Assembly (NCBI GenBank): GCA_928212115.1
Contig: CAKMRJ010005412.1
Span: forward strand, 253,557,314 to 253,621,313
DNA length: 64,000 nucleotides
DNA from: Lactuca virosa
Lineage: Eukaryota > Streptophyta > Magnoliopsida > Asterales > Asteraceae
Reading direction: 5' to 3'
The notes below the pieces were generated by a model. It was not told the DNA's origin, searched no databases, and worked only from the letters and a program-made list of their open reading frames with translations. The position numbers and the translations under genes were made by a program. Shown one piece after another: positions 33,625 through 46,922 of this stretch (position 1 is the stretch's first letter; each line of letters starts with the position of its first letter).

Positions 33625-34490
33625 CTGTAGCAATGTACTTGATTTTTACCCATACCCATAATAGCATCATACTTACATTCATTTACTACTGGTAATAACA
33701 ATATGCAACATGAAGCTAATAAAATGCACATTATTTCTTACTCATAAAAGCAATGTACTTGAATTTTTTTACCCACAATAGCAACATACTTAAATTTCGT
33801 TTACTTTGGTATTGATAAAGTTAATATGTAATTTGACATTTCACCTACACACTACTTTTTACTCTCTATCAGGTAAAAAGTATATCAGGCAAAAAGTACT
33901 TTACTTTTTACCCATTAGCCACTTATACTTTTTACTCAGAATAGCAACGTACTTGCATTCACTTTATTTCTTATCCGTGATAGCAAAGATACTTGTATTT
34001 ATTTACCCATGATAGAGACATACTTACATTTTTTTACCCATACTAGCAATGTACAGACTGTTTATTAATTATAGCAAGATGTAATTTAACCTTTCACCTA
34101 CACACTAATCTTTAGCTAATCAGGAAAATTGCAGGAAATAAATCATGGTATACCCTATCAGGCAACGTACTTTGCGTGCTACCCATAATGACTAAGTACT
34201 TATACTTTTTACTCATAATAGCAACGTACTTGCATTCATTTATTGATACTTTTTTCTTACCCAATTGTACTTGCATTTCTTTACCTATCATAGCAACATA
34301 CTTTAATTTACCAAGAATAACATTTGTTACAAGTTTCAGGTTACATATTGATATCATCGGTAATGAAATTAAAGTAAACTGCTATTATGGGTTAATAAAT
34401 GTAAGTAAGCTGCTATTATCACTTATTTTTTTACACATAATGACAATGGACTTGTATTTTCACTCATAATAGCAACACACTTACATTCAT
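33625..34490. repeat. Degenerate tandem repeat, unit about 31 bp
   Basis: At least a dozen diverged copies of AGCAAYRTACTTGCATTYWTTTACCCATAAT-like units (for example at 33627, 33751, 33780, 33942, 33982, 34012, 34219, 34290, 34472). The array sits between the last two recognisable coding pieces of the SPIKE1 relic, where most of the final exon should be. The unit length is estimated by eye. Confidence 0.7.
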
Positions 34491-37400
34491 TGACTAGTTT
34501 CAATAGAGAAATGAAAGTAGGTTGCATGATGAAGATAGGATGCTCACTTGAACTGCAACGGATCCTTGAAGTATTCTCTGTAAACTCTGGAGACGTGGAA
34601 GCTGATCACCATCAGAGCTTCTGGGCTCTTCCGGTTCATTTCTCAAAGCAGCAGTTTGTGTTTCAATCATACCAATCGCATTCTCCACTGGTGGAAACTC
34701 AAGAGACTCTGATTTCGTAACCAAAAGCCGATTCACTAAAGCAGGAAGAGAACCCTGCGTTTGAACCACTGTCCTCCTTTTCCACTGATCTTCCAATCCA
34801 CCTTGTGTCTTACCATTTTTAGTAAACGGAGTATCAAACAGAAACCTGTCAAAAACACGTGCACGTACAGAACCAGTGGAAAGTGAAAAAATCCTCTCCC
34901 TTGGCCTTCTGCTTCCTATATCTTCATCTTCCATGATCAGATCAACAGCTGTGATTTGGAGATAACATATGCCAGGCTGTAACTCCTCTGCTTTTACTTG
35001 TCTAGAATCCGGGATTATATGCAGAGTGTGATTACCATCCATACGTAACTCGTATATATGACTAAGTTTTTCCATTATGTCACCTAACCGAACATCACGA
35101 GGCTCTCTGTAGACATATTCTTTTTTATCAAGTTTTCCAAATTTATCCCCGTAAAATCCAACTCGGTAATATGTGGCGTCTGTGAATGGGATTGGGCTTG
35201 ATTCTTGTTCAAGGATTGATTCGTAGATGTTTGTGAGCATACTGTGGCATTTTGCCAGCTGTCCGTAACTGGAATCACAAGTTCCAGAATGCTTCCACAG
35301 AAGTGATAGAGTTCGGCTTGTGAGAAAAGTTTGTTTGCCAGCTGTAAGTATTTCACAGCTGAATCCACTGTTAGTTTTGATGCACCATATCCTTCCACTT
35401 CTGCTGCTGAGGTTTCTGATGTGATCTCTGTGCTCACCAAAGGATAGATTTTGCGGAGTGTAGTCACATGGTTGTTGCTCCAGACTCCATCATTTCTGCT
35501 CACAAGAGCCTACAAGGAAACATGATATATCATATAACTTTTTACAAATTTGCCCTCATTTATTCAGACAGACATAAAGGGGAAAAACAGGGATTTACCT
35601 GCATAACAACACCAGCAACAGCAACTGCACATTGAGCAGCTTCAGCCCATGATTGCATCTCCTGATGTGCATCACAAAGATGTAATAACCACATTATATG
35701 AAGATCTGGCACTGGAGCAAATGCCATTGCAAGCTTATAAAAGCTTTCAGCAGCAGCATATCTATCTGTGTTCATAAGTGATCCCTATAGTACAAAAACC
35801 AGGTTTTAATGTTAGTAAAAAGTTTTTTTTTCCTTATATTGGTAAAAAAAGATCAGGCTTACCAGAAGTGCATGTTCCAGACTAGCATTGAGAGCCAGAA
35901 GGAGGCTGTTAGATAAAAACTTCACCTCTGACCATGACCATTTACTTTCTGTTGACTTTTCTGGGATGTCAACAAGTGAAGTTCCCGGAAGCCCGCATTC
36001 GGTTAGTAAGTTTCCACTCTTGCTTTCATCTGCCATTTCCTCTAGTGATTTTCGAAGACGGCATGCTTCACCACTTTCTTCAAGGGTCCCATCAGACTTC
36101 ATTTGAGTCACTTGGACATCAGACGTGAGTTCTGGTAATGTGATTGTAAGCATGGCCCTCAATCTTGCTGTCTGTGTAAAGTGTGAGAAAGAGCTCTGCC
36201 AAATTGAAAACAGACAATTAGGACAAAGTGTGAGAAGTATTAGGCTAAAAGTGTGTAAATGACACGTACCCTCACAAGGATCTGTAACCCTATGACAGCT
36301 CTTTTTCTGATATTTTCATTGCAGAAAACAGCAAGCCTGAGAAGATGGAAAGCAATTTGCTTTAAGAAACGATTGTTTTCCCTTGCCATTAGTGTTTCCC
36401 CATGAAGCTGAAACACATTGTTGAATACTGGGAATAGGGATTTCCAGAATGCTAGTGGTTGACTTCGGGAGAAGATACTGGTGAATATGGATGTCATGCA
36501 ATCCAACTTTCCATAATCAGTTGCAATACTATGTGATGCAGCAGCTTTGGAGAATTTCTCTGTTATTTCCAGTATTTGGAGACTAATGGCAGCACTAAGG
36601 TTTTCTTCCCAAAGTTCCTGAATAAGAAATCAATACTTCAATTTCAATTAATGAAATCTACAATTTTTCTAAGTACTACATGTATTTCAGAATACATACA
36701 AGTTTTTGCCTCAAAACTGGATGCAGAGATTCTCTCAGTGCTTGTGTTGAAGCTCCAATTCTAGAAGATGGTGCTTGAGCCAAAGCTTCTCTCAAGGACA
36801 ACGGTTAACTATCAGAAGGATCCCTCCCAGGCATTTCAACAACCAGGTCATGATCACAAATGATTTGTAGAAACGTAAGCTTGCACTCATGCAAAACTGA
36901 TTGACATACCCCAGAGAACTTATCCAGGTATAAGGACACCAATTCAAAAACTTGTCGAGGCTCAATGGTTGATTTTGCTAAACTTAACCCCCTTTTACAA
37001 CGTTCATGCACCTCAGTCAGAAGACAATCATATAATTGCATGATGCATCTAAACACACCTTCTTTCAACTGTATCGGTGGGATATCTTCACCTGTTCAAA
37101 ATCAATGAGATTAGGGTTTCAACTGATTATATATGATTACTCGATAGAAGATACCTAGTGACAGATTGTGGTACAACAGTCGAGTCTGCTCTAGTGTCAT
37201 TGACTTCACAATCAATTCAAGGAAAAACCAAGCCATGGATAGCACATCATCATACACTGGTCCCACCCGGTAGCCTTTGGCCTACAACATAATATTCTCC
37301 ATGAAAGCCTTTATTGAAGGTTATGTATTTCAGTGATATGAAACTAATGAAAGGGACATTTACCTTGCTACGAGCCAAACTTCACCAGATATACATTTCT

Positions 37401-37733
37401 TTCAGCTTCATCAACAGACTCTTGCTGCGCTCTACAGAATTAACAATGGTAGACAGTTTTTTTATGTTGATAAACAAAAATGATATACCACTATTGTGCG
37501 AAACTTTTCAGAAGTACATACATACCTTGTCAAAATATTAACCATAGCTCTGAAAGAAGCAACCTGGAGGGTTTCTCCACCATTGCCAATAAAATGTAGA
37601 AGCATATTCAATATTGGATGAAGAAATTGTAGCAGAGCAGTTGAGTCAACATTTTTCAAACTGTTGATTGCCTGAAAAGGAGTTCAATGCACATTAGATT
37701 GCAATTTCATAATGTAGATTCACTTAGAAAGAA

Positions 37734-37999
37734 GAGCAAATTACATTTGTGGTCCCTTTGTCCCCCAAAAGTTTCCTCTTGCAAATTTGGTCCTTATTAT
37801 GGTTTTTGTAATGCTTTTGGTACATGTTTCAAGTAAAATGACTACTTTTGGGACCAAAATTGCATAAACCAGCTATACTCGGGGAGCAAAAATAGTCATT
37901 TTACTTTGGAACAGGGACCAAAAACGTTTTAACAACCTCATACAAGGACCAAAGTTGCAAAAATCTGCTACATTCAGGGACCAAAAATGTAATTTACTC
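37734..37999. mobile_element. Mutator-like MITE in a SPIKE1 relic intron
   Basis: 266 bp with ends GAGCAAATTACATTTGTGGT and, reverse-complemented, GAGTAAATTACATTTTTGGT, continuing in CCCT. It is flanked by a perfect 9-bp duplication TAGAAAGAA (37725-37733 and 38000-38008), the duplication size of Mutator elements. The interior repeats GGGACCAAA/TTTGGTCC words. It is non-coding and looks recent. Confidence 0.85.
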
Positions 38000-40459
38000 T
38001 AGAAAGAAAAATGAATAGTACCTCAAGGAGTTTAGAACCCCAAGGTGGGCTTGTACGAAGAGTATGTCTATCATATTCAAGGAAAAAATCGCGAATACGT
38101 TCACTAATAGGGTACAATGATGAACAAAGGCGTAACCGTAATCCGAACACATTTTTCCCATCTTCCAGGTAATCCAGCCTCTCCTATACGAGGGTAAATA
38201 AGTAAATAACAACAATAATGATATAAAAGAGTATATAAGTAAAATATCACATACCTGGCCAGTATCTTGAAGATAGTGTGGGACCCACTCTTTCGTAATT
38301 GGTAGAGAGATCTCGGATCTTAACTGAGCATGTGTTGATAAAAGGAAGAGCCGCATATCCAAGTATTAGTGCCTTTGGAGCCTCTCTAACTTTGTCTGAA
38401 GGTCAATATGAAAGAAAGTGAACAGAAGGTGATGTTGTGGGGTCCACATCGAGGGTAGTGAAACTTTAATTTCATCATGGCAGCAAGCCATCCTACTTCC
38501 AGGGTCGACTTGTGTGTGGGCCCATTTTTTTAGGGTTGACCCCAGCCCCCTTGCATACATTAAGTTTTTATTTTCAAAAGTATGTGTTACAGTAGGCTAA
38601 ATTATATCTTCACGAACCTCTAGTGACTGTTTTCGAGCATCCGCATCATCTTTTCGAAGTTCAATTCGTATGAACAAGTTCCTTCGACTTAAACTGACAG
38701 TCAATGGGTAGACATAAAGACAATGGAAAAGCTGTAAGAAAGGCTCGTATCTTATTGTTGTATGGAAGTCAAAAGCTTGAACATCATTAACAGTCAAATC
38801 CACAAGTCCTGTTGAATTTGATCCGTTTAAGGTTTGTTCTTTATGTCTATTTGAATGTATGTTGCGCCATTCGTTGACTGTGGAATCAGTTAGTTGACCC
38901 CCATGGTCAACTTCATTGGCTATACTGCCACTCTCTGAAGCGTTGTCATATTCGGTGTTATAAGCAGCTTGAAGTTTTTCTATTTCCAACCTTAAGACAC
39001 CTTTCACAGGCTTATGAACCTTCCTTTTGGGATCCTGAAAATAATTAGTTACCAATCTATAAGTCTGAACAATTTGTCTCAATAGTAGATTGTGAAGACA
39101 GGTGGATGTTGATTCATGTGTATTTAGATAAAGCATGTTGGTTTTGGTTTACCTGGAGAGAATCTTCAGTGTAGCTCTCTTTAACTTTATTTAGGTTAAA
39201 CTTCAACCACAACAGAAATTCCACTTGAGTAGCCGACTTGACAGCCCTCCTGCAAATTAACTCCTGAAAGACTATGAGCAAGTGGGCTACTTGGAGAAGC
39301 AGGTCTCCATTAGATGTTGAACCAGTGTTGCTATCAAATAGTGGGATGATTGCCCATGAAAAGGCCTCTCGAGACCAAACTTGTAGTTTTTGCTTCTCTC
39401 TTTCAGTAAGATGGACCTATTAAAGGTAACTCATAGTTAGAAGATAAACAGAATGATACAAAAAGCAAGTGATGCATATATCATGACCATTAATGTCTTT
39501 TTACATACTGGTTCCTTTCGTGAATAAACAGATGGAGTGACTCCGCCTTCTTCAGTAGCAAACTTTTCTAATCGTATAAGCAGGCAGATTGATGATGACG
39601 CGGGGGGTCTAAATAGCAAAGTCCACGTGATTCAGAAGAACTGCTAGCCTGATGAGGTTAATAAAAAACAAGCAAATATATCAGCTCTTGCTAATTAAAC
39701 TTATATTAGAAAGAGAAAGAAATTTTAGTGGTGCTTACATCTTGCATTTCAGAAGGCAGAACACGAAAAATGAAGTCCTCTGAGAGCTTTTCTCTTCTCT
39801 CTTTATTATACGATGATATAGTGCCATAAAACGGCTCTACAATAGAAATTCCATTGGTATCAGATTTAAAAGCATAAAAATGAAGTTATCTTACAAACAT
39901 GAGTGAAATTAAAGGTTATGATCTCACCAACTAATCCTGCTTGAAATGACAGGGAAAGAACTTTTACAGAAATCGTCAACCCAAATACATGGCAAAAATA
40001 TTATAAGTTATAAGTGTTTACGGGTATAAGTAAAGCCAAAACTTGGATGCATTAAACCAAATGATATAAGTCTAAACCTCGAAGACTGTGGCATATTAGA
40101 TTCTAGAATTCTTTGTCCAAATATGATTGACCTCTCCTTTTCCCAGTCAAATACAGGTTCATAAGCAGGCAAGGGGGATTCACCATAGTGCTGGATAAAG
40201 AATTAAAGTAAGCAAGCAAAATGATTCCACATATGCAACTTAAATATAAAGAAGATTTGGTGAAACGAACCTCTGTAAGCTGTCTACCAGAGGTACTGGG
40301 TACATCATCATCAGTAATGTCTTCAATCTTATCTTGCCTAGCATTGGCAAGATGCATTTCTGCAGTGTTCAAAGGAAGCATCATAATGAATAATTTGTGT
40401 TAGTAGAAAGAAGATATTCTGATCCTAAAAGTACATTTTTTGCATGTGTTACCTGTTTC

Positions 40460-40640
40460 AATAGAAGATACCTAGAGATAGATTATGATACAACAGTAAT
40501 GCCATTGACCTCACAACTAATTCTAGGAAAAACAAGCCACTGATAGCACATCATCATATACCGGTCCCACCCTGTAGCCTTGGGCCTACAAAATAACATT
40601 CTCCACAAAAGCCATTATTGAAGATTATATGTAGATATGT
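40460..40640 (-). pseudogene. Displaced duplicate of one SPIKE1 exon
   Basis: This stretch repeats the exon at 37155-37281 with its flanks (shared: ATAGAAGATACCTAG, GATAGCACATCATCATA, GGTCCCACCC, CAAAGG/CCTACAA). It carries about 15% differences and a gap of roughly ten bases by eye. It lies upstream of the first preserved exon of the relic, out of gene order. It may be the remains of a second SPIKE1 fragment or a local duplication. Confidence 0.7.
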
Positions 40641-41829
40641 AGTAAGTCAGCTCATGCGAGAATAATGTTGCCATTATGAACAAACCTGCAATGGAAACTA
40701 GACAAACAAAAAAGGGAAGACAGAAGAGATACTTCAATTACTGATGCAAATGACAGGTATATGTAGATTTCACTGTTATTTGTATTTTCTAATAATATTT
40801 GCAAAGAGTTACAATGATAGAAGTCGACAGAATTTGCAAAGTGTACAATTTTTTTGGAAATATAGTATTTTTACAGTGAGCTAAGAATGTGGTAAGCTTT
40901 GGTAATCCATTTTATGCAAAGCAGCTGTTGTACTACGACCCGGGGGGTTTTCCACTTTCTTCTCCACCCAATCCCTTCATAAACTCCGGCCCCTCTGAGC
41001 TTTTTGTTACACTTGACGACGCCTCCAAGTTATGATTATGGAGATAACTCGCAGCAATTGTAGTCAACATCACTTTTGCATCTTTGCTATTAATTCCATC
41101 TAAACCACAAAAGAGCTTAATGGCATCATTTACACGTCCAGCTCTCCCATACAGCTTGATCATAATTGCATGATGCCTTGAATTGGGCTTTATTTGATAC
41201 TTCCTCGCCATGTTATGATACAACTCTAAGCACTTCTCAATCATACCAGCCTCAGCATATGTATTCATGGCCATTTCAACAGTGAGATCATTTGGTTTGA
41301 CACCTGACTCCTCCATTTGTTTTAAGGTCTCATCAACCTCCAATGCTGATCCGTTTCTACAGAAGCTACTAAAAAGAGAGTTCCAAGTATAGATGTTTCT
41401 ATCAAAGACTGGAATTTCAGAAAAAACCTTTTTGGCATCCAGTGGATGCCCAATTTTGCCATAATACGAAACTAGTGCATTCATCGGTCTTGTATAGAGA
41501 AGACCGGTCTTGTAAATATAACCTTGTACAATCCTTCCAAATATCGAGGTCATTTCACTTATTGGATTAACTTCTGCATCATCCCAGGGCTTAGCTGATC
41601 CAATAGCTGCTCCTAAGATCCTTTCATCTGAATAAGCATGTCCAAGTGCAAGGAATCTCTTAAAGAGATCCCCTACCTCTGCAAAATCCATTTCTCGTAC
41701 ATTCACATACATATAGATGTTCCATGTATCAAGATCTTCTGTTTGCATCTCAGCAAAGATGTTGCTACATTGTTTGAGTGTGCCATGAGCAATATAAAAG
41801 TTCAGGGTTGATTTATGAACCTTTACATC

Positions 41830-42145
41830 TGTTTGGATCGAGACACGAACACGAAACTCTCTCTCTCAGCTCATGAATTATAGAAAAAGGAGAACACAAA
41901 GATTTAAGGTGGTTCGGTCTATTTCTGACCTACGTCCACACGAGGGTAACTAGGAGTTTTTATTTCTTCTTCTTTTTTGTGTGTTATGAAACTACAGATA
42001 CAAATACAATCTTATATAGGATTGAATGGAGAAAAAAGGAAAGCCATAAAACATGGTCCGTAAGAACCGGATCACCATTCCTTTTTAATCAACCTTTTTT
42101 ACTAACTTTTCTGTGGACCACTTTGACGTGGATTCACACTCAACA
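41830..42145 (-). repeat. 3' LTR of copia element 2
   Basis: 316 bp, beginning TGTTTGGATCGAG (one base change from the usual TGTTAGGATCGAG) and ending CACACTCAACA. A purine tract follows on its right (CTTCAAGTGGGAGAT on the minus strand). Confidence 0.93.
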
Positions 42146-42255
42146 ATCTCCCACTTGAAGCCACGGAACAATCTTCACCTGTGTTTCAACTGTGCATCTG
42201 TATTTCTGTAAAACACTTTTGATCTTGACTCCATCCTAGTTACCCGGCCTTCTCT

Positions 42256-45200
42256 TCAATTATCCTGAAGGCCAGTTGAAGCTATACAAAGCTTCAACTT
42301 CTCTAAGGTGACAACCTTAGTCAACATATCAGCTGGATTTTCAGTTCCTTTGATCTTATTCAACTTCAGAGTGCCATCATTAATTCTTTCTCTGATGAAG
42401 TGATATCTCAGCTGTATGTGCTTTGTCTTCGAATGGAAGACGGGATTCTTTGCAAGATGAATTGCACTTTGATTGTCACAGAATAGTTCACAATTATCTT
42501 GTTCTTTGCCAAGTTCGATGAGAAAATTCTTCAACCATATAAGTTCTTTGTTTGCTTCAGCAACTGCCATATACTCTGCTTCTGTGGTTGAAAGGGCAAC
42601 ACTTTTCTGTAATTTGGACATCCAACTTACCGCAGTGTCTCCCACTATAAAGACATACCCGGTAGTGCTTTTGTATGATTCTTTGCAACCACCAAGGTCT
42701 GCATCCGCAAAACCCTTCAGAATAACATCTTTCCCCTTAAAATGTAATGCCACTTTTGAAGTCCCCTTCAAATATCTTAGCAGCCATTTAACTGCTTCCC
42801 AATTTTCTCTCCCCGGATTGGACATAAACCAACTAACAACTCCCACTGCATGAGCAATATCTGGTCTCGTGCATACCATTGCATACATGAGGCTACCAAC
42901 TGTAGATGCATATGGAACTTTAGCCATTTCTGCTTTGTCTTCATCTGATTTGGGTGATTGATTTTTAGAAAGCTTAAAGTGACTTCCCAAGGGTGTGCTT
43001 CTGATCTTGGCTTCTTTAAGGCTGAATTTCTCTAACACTTTCTCAATGTACTTCTCTTGAGAGAGTGTCAAAGAGCCATCTTCTTTTTTTCTGGAAATAC
43101 TCATCCCGAGTATTTGGTTTGCAGCTCCCAAGTCTTTCATCTCGAATTCTTCAGACATTTGTTTCTTTAACTTCTTGATCTCTGACATGTCTGAACCGAC
43201 AATCAACATATCATCTACATAGAGTAGTAGAATGATATAAGAACCCTTAAACTTCTTGATGTAACAACAATGATCATTGTCACATCTCTTGTAACCAACT
43301 CTTCTCATGAAGTTATCAAACTTCAAATACCATTGTCTGGGTGCTTGTTTCAGACCATACAAACTCTTCTTTAATTTACACACCAAGTTTCCTTTGCCTT
43401 TAACCTGGAAATCCTCTGGTTGTGTCATGTAAATGTCTTCTTCTAGGTCACCGTGTAGAAAAGCTGTCTTGACATCTAGCTGCTCTAGATGCAAACCTTC
43501 TGCTGCTACAATACTGAGAACAAGTCTGATAGTGGTCATCTTCACTACTGGAGAGAATATTTCATTGAAATCGATTCCCTCTTTCTGTTGAAAGCCCTTG
43601 ACTACTAATCTTGCTTTGTACCGTTGGTACCATCATGTTCATCTTTGACCCTGAAAACCCATTTATTCTGAAGAGCCTTCTTCCCAACTAGAAGCTTTGT
43701 TAAGTGTCAGGTCTTGTTCTTCTCAAGCGACTTCATTTCATCTTTCATTGCTAACTCCCACGGCAATGAATCTTTCAACCCTATAGCTTCAGAGTAACAC
43801 TGGGGTTCACCGTTTTCTGTCAAAAGAATGTAGTTGACAGATGGTGAGTATTTGTTTGGTGGTCTGGTGACTCTGGAAGATCTTCTTAGTTGAACTTGAG
43901 GTGTGACTGGGGACTCTGGAGTTAGAGGACTGGTTTCTTCATCTTCAGAATCATTATTGGAATTATCCACTGAGCTCCCACTGTTAGTTGAATCATCCCC
44001 AGATTCAGGGATTTCGACTGGAGCTTCTTTCTTCTTTTCAACACCTTCAAACTCAACATATTCCTTCTGATCTTCTGGACTTTTGTTGTTTCTGTCTTTG
44101 TATAACTCGGCTTCGTTAAAGGTGACATTCTTGCTTCAGATTATCTTTCTGCTTTCACTATCCCAAAGCCTGTAACCCATTTCATCTGACCCATAACCAA
44201 TGAATGTGCACTTCTTGGTCTTTGAATCAAGTTTATCCCCGTCACCATCTTTTAACAAACTGTAAGCAGTAAAACCAAAGACTTTCAGGTGTTTGAGACT
44301 TACTTCCTTCCCTTGCCACATTTCTTCTGGTAATTTAAAATCCAAGGGAACAAACGGTGAACGGTTGATCAAGTAGGCTGCAGTATTAACTGCATCGGCC
44401 CAGAATGTCTTGGGTAGACCGGCATTCAACCTCATGCTTCTAGCCTTTTCATTCAGAGTTCTATTCATTCTCTCAGCTACACCATTCTGCTGAGGAGTTC
44501 CTGGGACCGTCTTGATCATCTTTATCCCTTCTTTCGCACAATAGTCAACAAACTCCTTGCTTATGTATTCACCACCATTATCCGACTTCAGGCATTTTAC
44601 CTTCAAATCAGTTTCATTTTCAACAGCAGATTTCCATATCTTAAAAGTATCAAATACATCAGATTTATTTTTAAGAAAATAGACCCATACCTTACGTGTT
44701 GAATCATCGATAAAGGTTACATAGTAGTTTTTGCCTCCTAGAGATGAAACTGATGTTGGTCCAAATACATCCGAGTGAACAAGCTCCAACTTCTGAGCTT
44801 TCGGTGTCTTCCCCGTCTTTACAAAAGTAACCCGCTTTTGTTTCCCGAGAACACAAGATTCACAAAATTCAGTTTCAACTTTCTTCAAGTCTGGAAACTT
44901 CCCTTTCTGAGCCAACATCTTCAATCCCTTATCGCTCATGTGTCCGAGTCGTTGGTGCCATAAATTAGATGGACTCGGATTGGTGGTTACGGCATGAACA
45001 CCATCACCAGGTATTTCTACCATGTATAAAGTGCCTTTCTTCTTTCCTTTGGCAATCACCAAGTTGCCTTTGATCACTTTCCATTGTCCACCCCCAAAGT
45101 GAACATTAAGTCCTTCATCATCCAACTTACCAACTGAAATCAACTTTCTCCTTAAGTTTGGGATAACCCTGACATCTTTCAATGTCCAGGTGGTTCCCAT

Positions 45201-46184
45201 GGAGGTCTTCAAATCTACGTCTCCTATACACGTAATATCAAGCACTTGATCATCGGCCAAACTAACTTTGCCAAAGTCACATGTTTGTAGGTTCTTGACC
45301 ATATCCGGGCATGAGACAGCATGGAAAGAGGCACCCGAATCCATAATCCAGGATTCCACTGAATTCTCAACACAACATATGAGAAAATCACCCGATTCTT
45401 CAGAGGATACATTGTGTACTTCTTTCTTTTCAGCTTGTGGTTTTGGACATTGGTTTCTAAAGTGACCTTTTTCTTTGCAATTCCAACATTCAATATCTTT
45501 TCGGTTCTTGGACTGCCCCCTTTTTCTAGACTTTGATCTGCCTCGACTACGTCCTCTTTCGTTTCTTCTTCCTCTACTTTCTGTATGCAATAAAGAACTA
45601 GAACTAGAAGTCTCACCATTGCTTCTCCGTCTGATATCTTCATTTACAATCAAGTCACGAATACTCTCGAAAGTGAGTTTAATAGTGCCGGATGCACTAC
45701 TAACAGCTGTGACGGTGCCTGACCAACTATCGGGAAAAGATGATAAAAGGAGGAGCGCTTGTACTTCATCTTCAAACTTTATTGCAACTGAGGCTAAACG
45801 AGAGATAATCGAGTTAAACTCGTTTATGTGAGCGGTAACTGACATGCCTTCCTTCATTTTGGTGTTAACCAATTGTTTGATGAGGAACACTTTGTTGGAA
45901 GCGGACGGCTTCTCGTACATGTTGGACAAAGCCTTAAATACTCCATAAGTAGTTGTTTCATTAACAATGTTATACGCAACACTCTTTGCCAATGAAAGCC
46001 TAACTACACCCAAAGCTTGTCGATCCAACAACTTCCATTTTTCATCATACATGTCATCCGGTTGTTCGCCCAACATAGGCAAATGCAAACTTTTCTAATA
46101 CAACATATCTTCAATTTGCATCTTCCAAAATCCATAATCGGTTCCATCAAACTTGTCAATTTTGATTTTACCATTTTCTGCCAT
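42256..46184 (-). pseudogene. Copia gag-pol polyprotein, broken (element 2)
   Basis: Gag starts at 46184 (MAENGKIKIDKFDG). An in-frame TAG at 46097-46099, absent from element 1, interrupts gag about 30 codons in. Downstream, a 650-residue frame (46088-44136) holds the rest of gag, the zinc knuckle CWNCKEKGHFRNQC, protease DSGASFH and complete integrase. It ends at the same TGA as in element 1, and the second TGA (43707-43709) and the frameshift before RT are also shared. RT-RNase H (43545-42256) is open, with YVDDM. Compared with element 1, protease-side and RNase H-side segments differ at many sites. The tract from about 43546 to 45080 is almost identical. Confidence 0.92.
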
Positions 46185-46590
46185 TTTTGCAATTTTCTGA
46201 AAGAACAGGGACCTGTTTTGTAATTTTCTGGAACTTTAGGGACCAAATCTGAGTTTTTCAAATTCTGATACAGTGACGCTACAGTGTCGCTACAGTGATG
46301 CTACAGTGTTGTCTTCTCCGGCAGGTCTCCGGCGTACAGTGTCGTCTTCTCCGGCAAGGCTCCGACGCTACAATGTCGTCTTCTCCGGCGAACTGGTTTT
46401 CCTGGTCACTATTCCGGCGAACCTTTGACCGGCGATTTGGACGTCTTCCGGTGGTCGAAAAATTCAGAAAAAAATATTTTCGGAATCTTCGGAACGAGAC
46501 CTTTCCAACGGTATACACCAAAATCGTTTTTTTTTACGAAAACAAATTTCGACCAAAAAACTGAAAATCACCTTCTGGAGCTAAACCAAC

Positions 46591-46602
46591 GCTCTGATAC
46601 CA
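46591..46602 (-). promoter_or_regulatory. Primer-binding site, initiator tRNA-Met, copia element 2
   Basis: TGGTATCAGAGC on the minus strand, two bases from the 5' LTR at 46605. Confidence 0.93.
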
Positions 46603-46604
46603 CT

Positions 46605-46922
46605 TGTTAGGATCGAGACACGAACACGAAACTCTCTCTCTCTCAGCTCACGAATTATAGAAAAAGGAGAACACAAAGATTTAAGGTGGTTCGGTCTATT
46701 TCTGACCTATGTCCACACGAGGGTAACTAGGAGTTTTTATTTCTTCTTCTTTTTTGTGTGTTATGAAACTACAGATACAAATACAATCTTATATAGGATT
46801 GAATGGAGAAAAAAGGAAAGCCATAAAACATGGTCCGTAAGAACCGGATCACCATTCCTTTTTAATCAACCTTTTTTACTAACTTTTCTGTGGACCACTT
46901 TGACGTGGATTCACACTCAACA
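46605..46922 (-). repeat. 5' LTR of copia element 2
   Basis: 318 bp. It differs from the 3' LTR by one CT unit in the (CT)n tract near the start and a few substitutions. Confidence 0.93.

Larger units (their letters stand above)
33495..40384 (-). pseudogene. SPK1: SPIKE1 (DOCK-family Rho/ROP GEF), decayed multi-exon copy
   Basis: SPIKE1 activates plant ROP GTPases through a C-terminal DHR2 domain and controls actin and cell shape. Minus-strand exons appear in gene order with GT/AG borders: about 40268-40362, 40080-40190, 39928-39985, 39739-39836, 39509-39648, 39153-39416, 38618-39034 (C2/DHR1, FLQLFHCLYVYPLTVSL), 38255-38560, 38022-38183, 37526-37671, 37155-37281, 36700-37091, 36270-36617, 35863-36195, 35599-35782 and 34548-35509 (DHR2, DATYYRVGFYGDKFGKLD). 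The last-exon tail is near 33495-33600 (EDQDFHTQLVNGF). Damage: the N-terminal exons are absent; in 36700-37091 one stretch is deleted (LSLAK joined to STIEPRQ), then a stop, then a jump over roughly 200 residues to LSLREALAQA. Frameshifts occur near 39610, 39290, 38375 and 35268, and most of the last exon is replaced by repeats. Retained introns exclude a processed copy. Confidence 0.93.
41830..46922 (-). mobile_element. Ty1/copia retrotransposon 2, inserted in the PPR gene
   Basis: 5093 bp, with LTRs 41830-42145 and 46605-46922 and target duplication ACATC (41825-41829 and 46923-46927). Same family as element 1: same primer-binding site, gene order and LTR ends, but the LTR middle is different (TTCTTCTTTTTTGTGTG instead of TTCTGTGAAGTTTGTG). 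Its two LTRs differ at only about four sites by eye. The insertion is therefore recent, and it splits a PPR coding frame. Confidence 0.95.
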
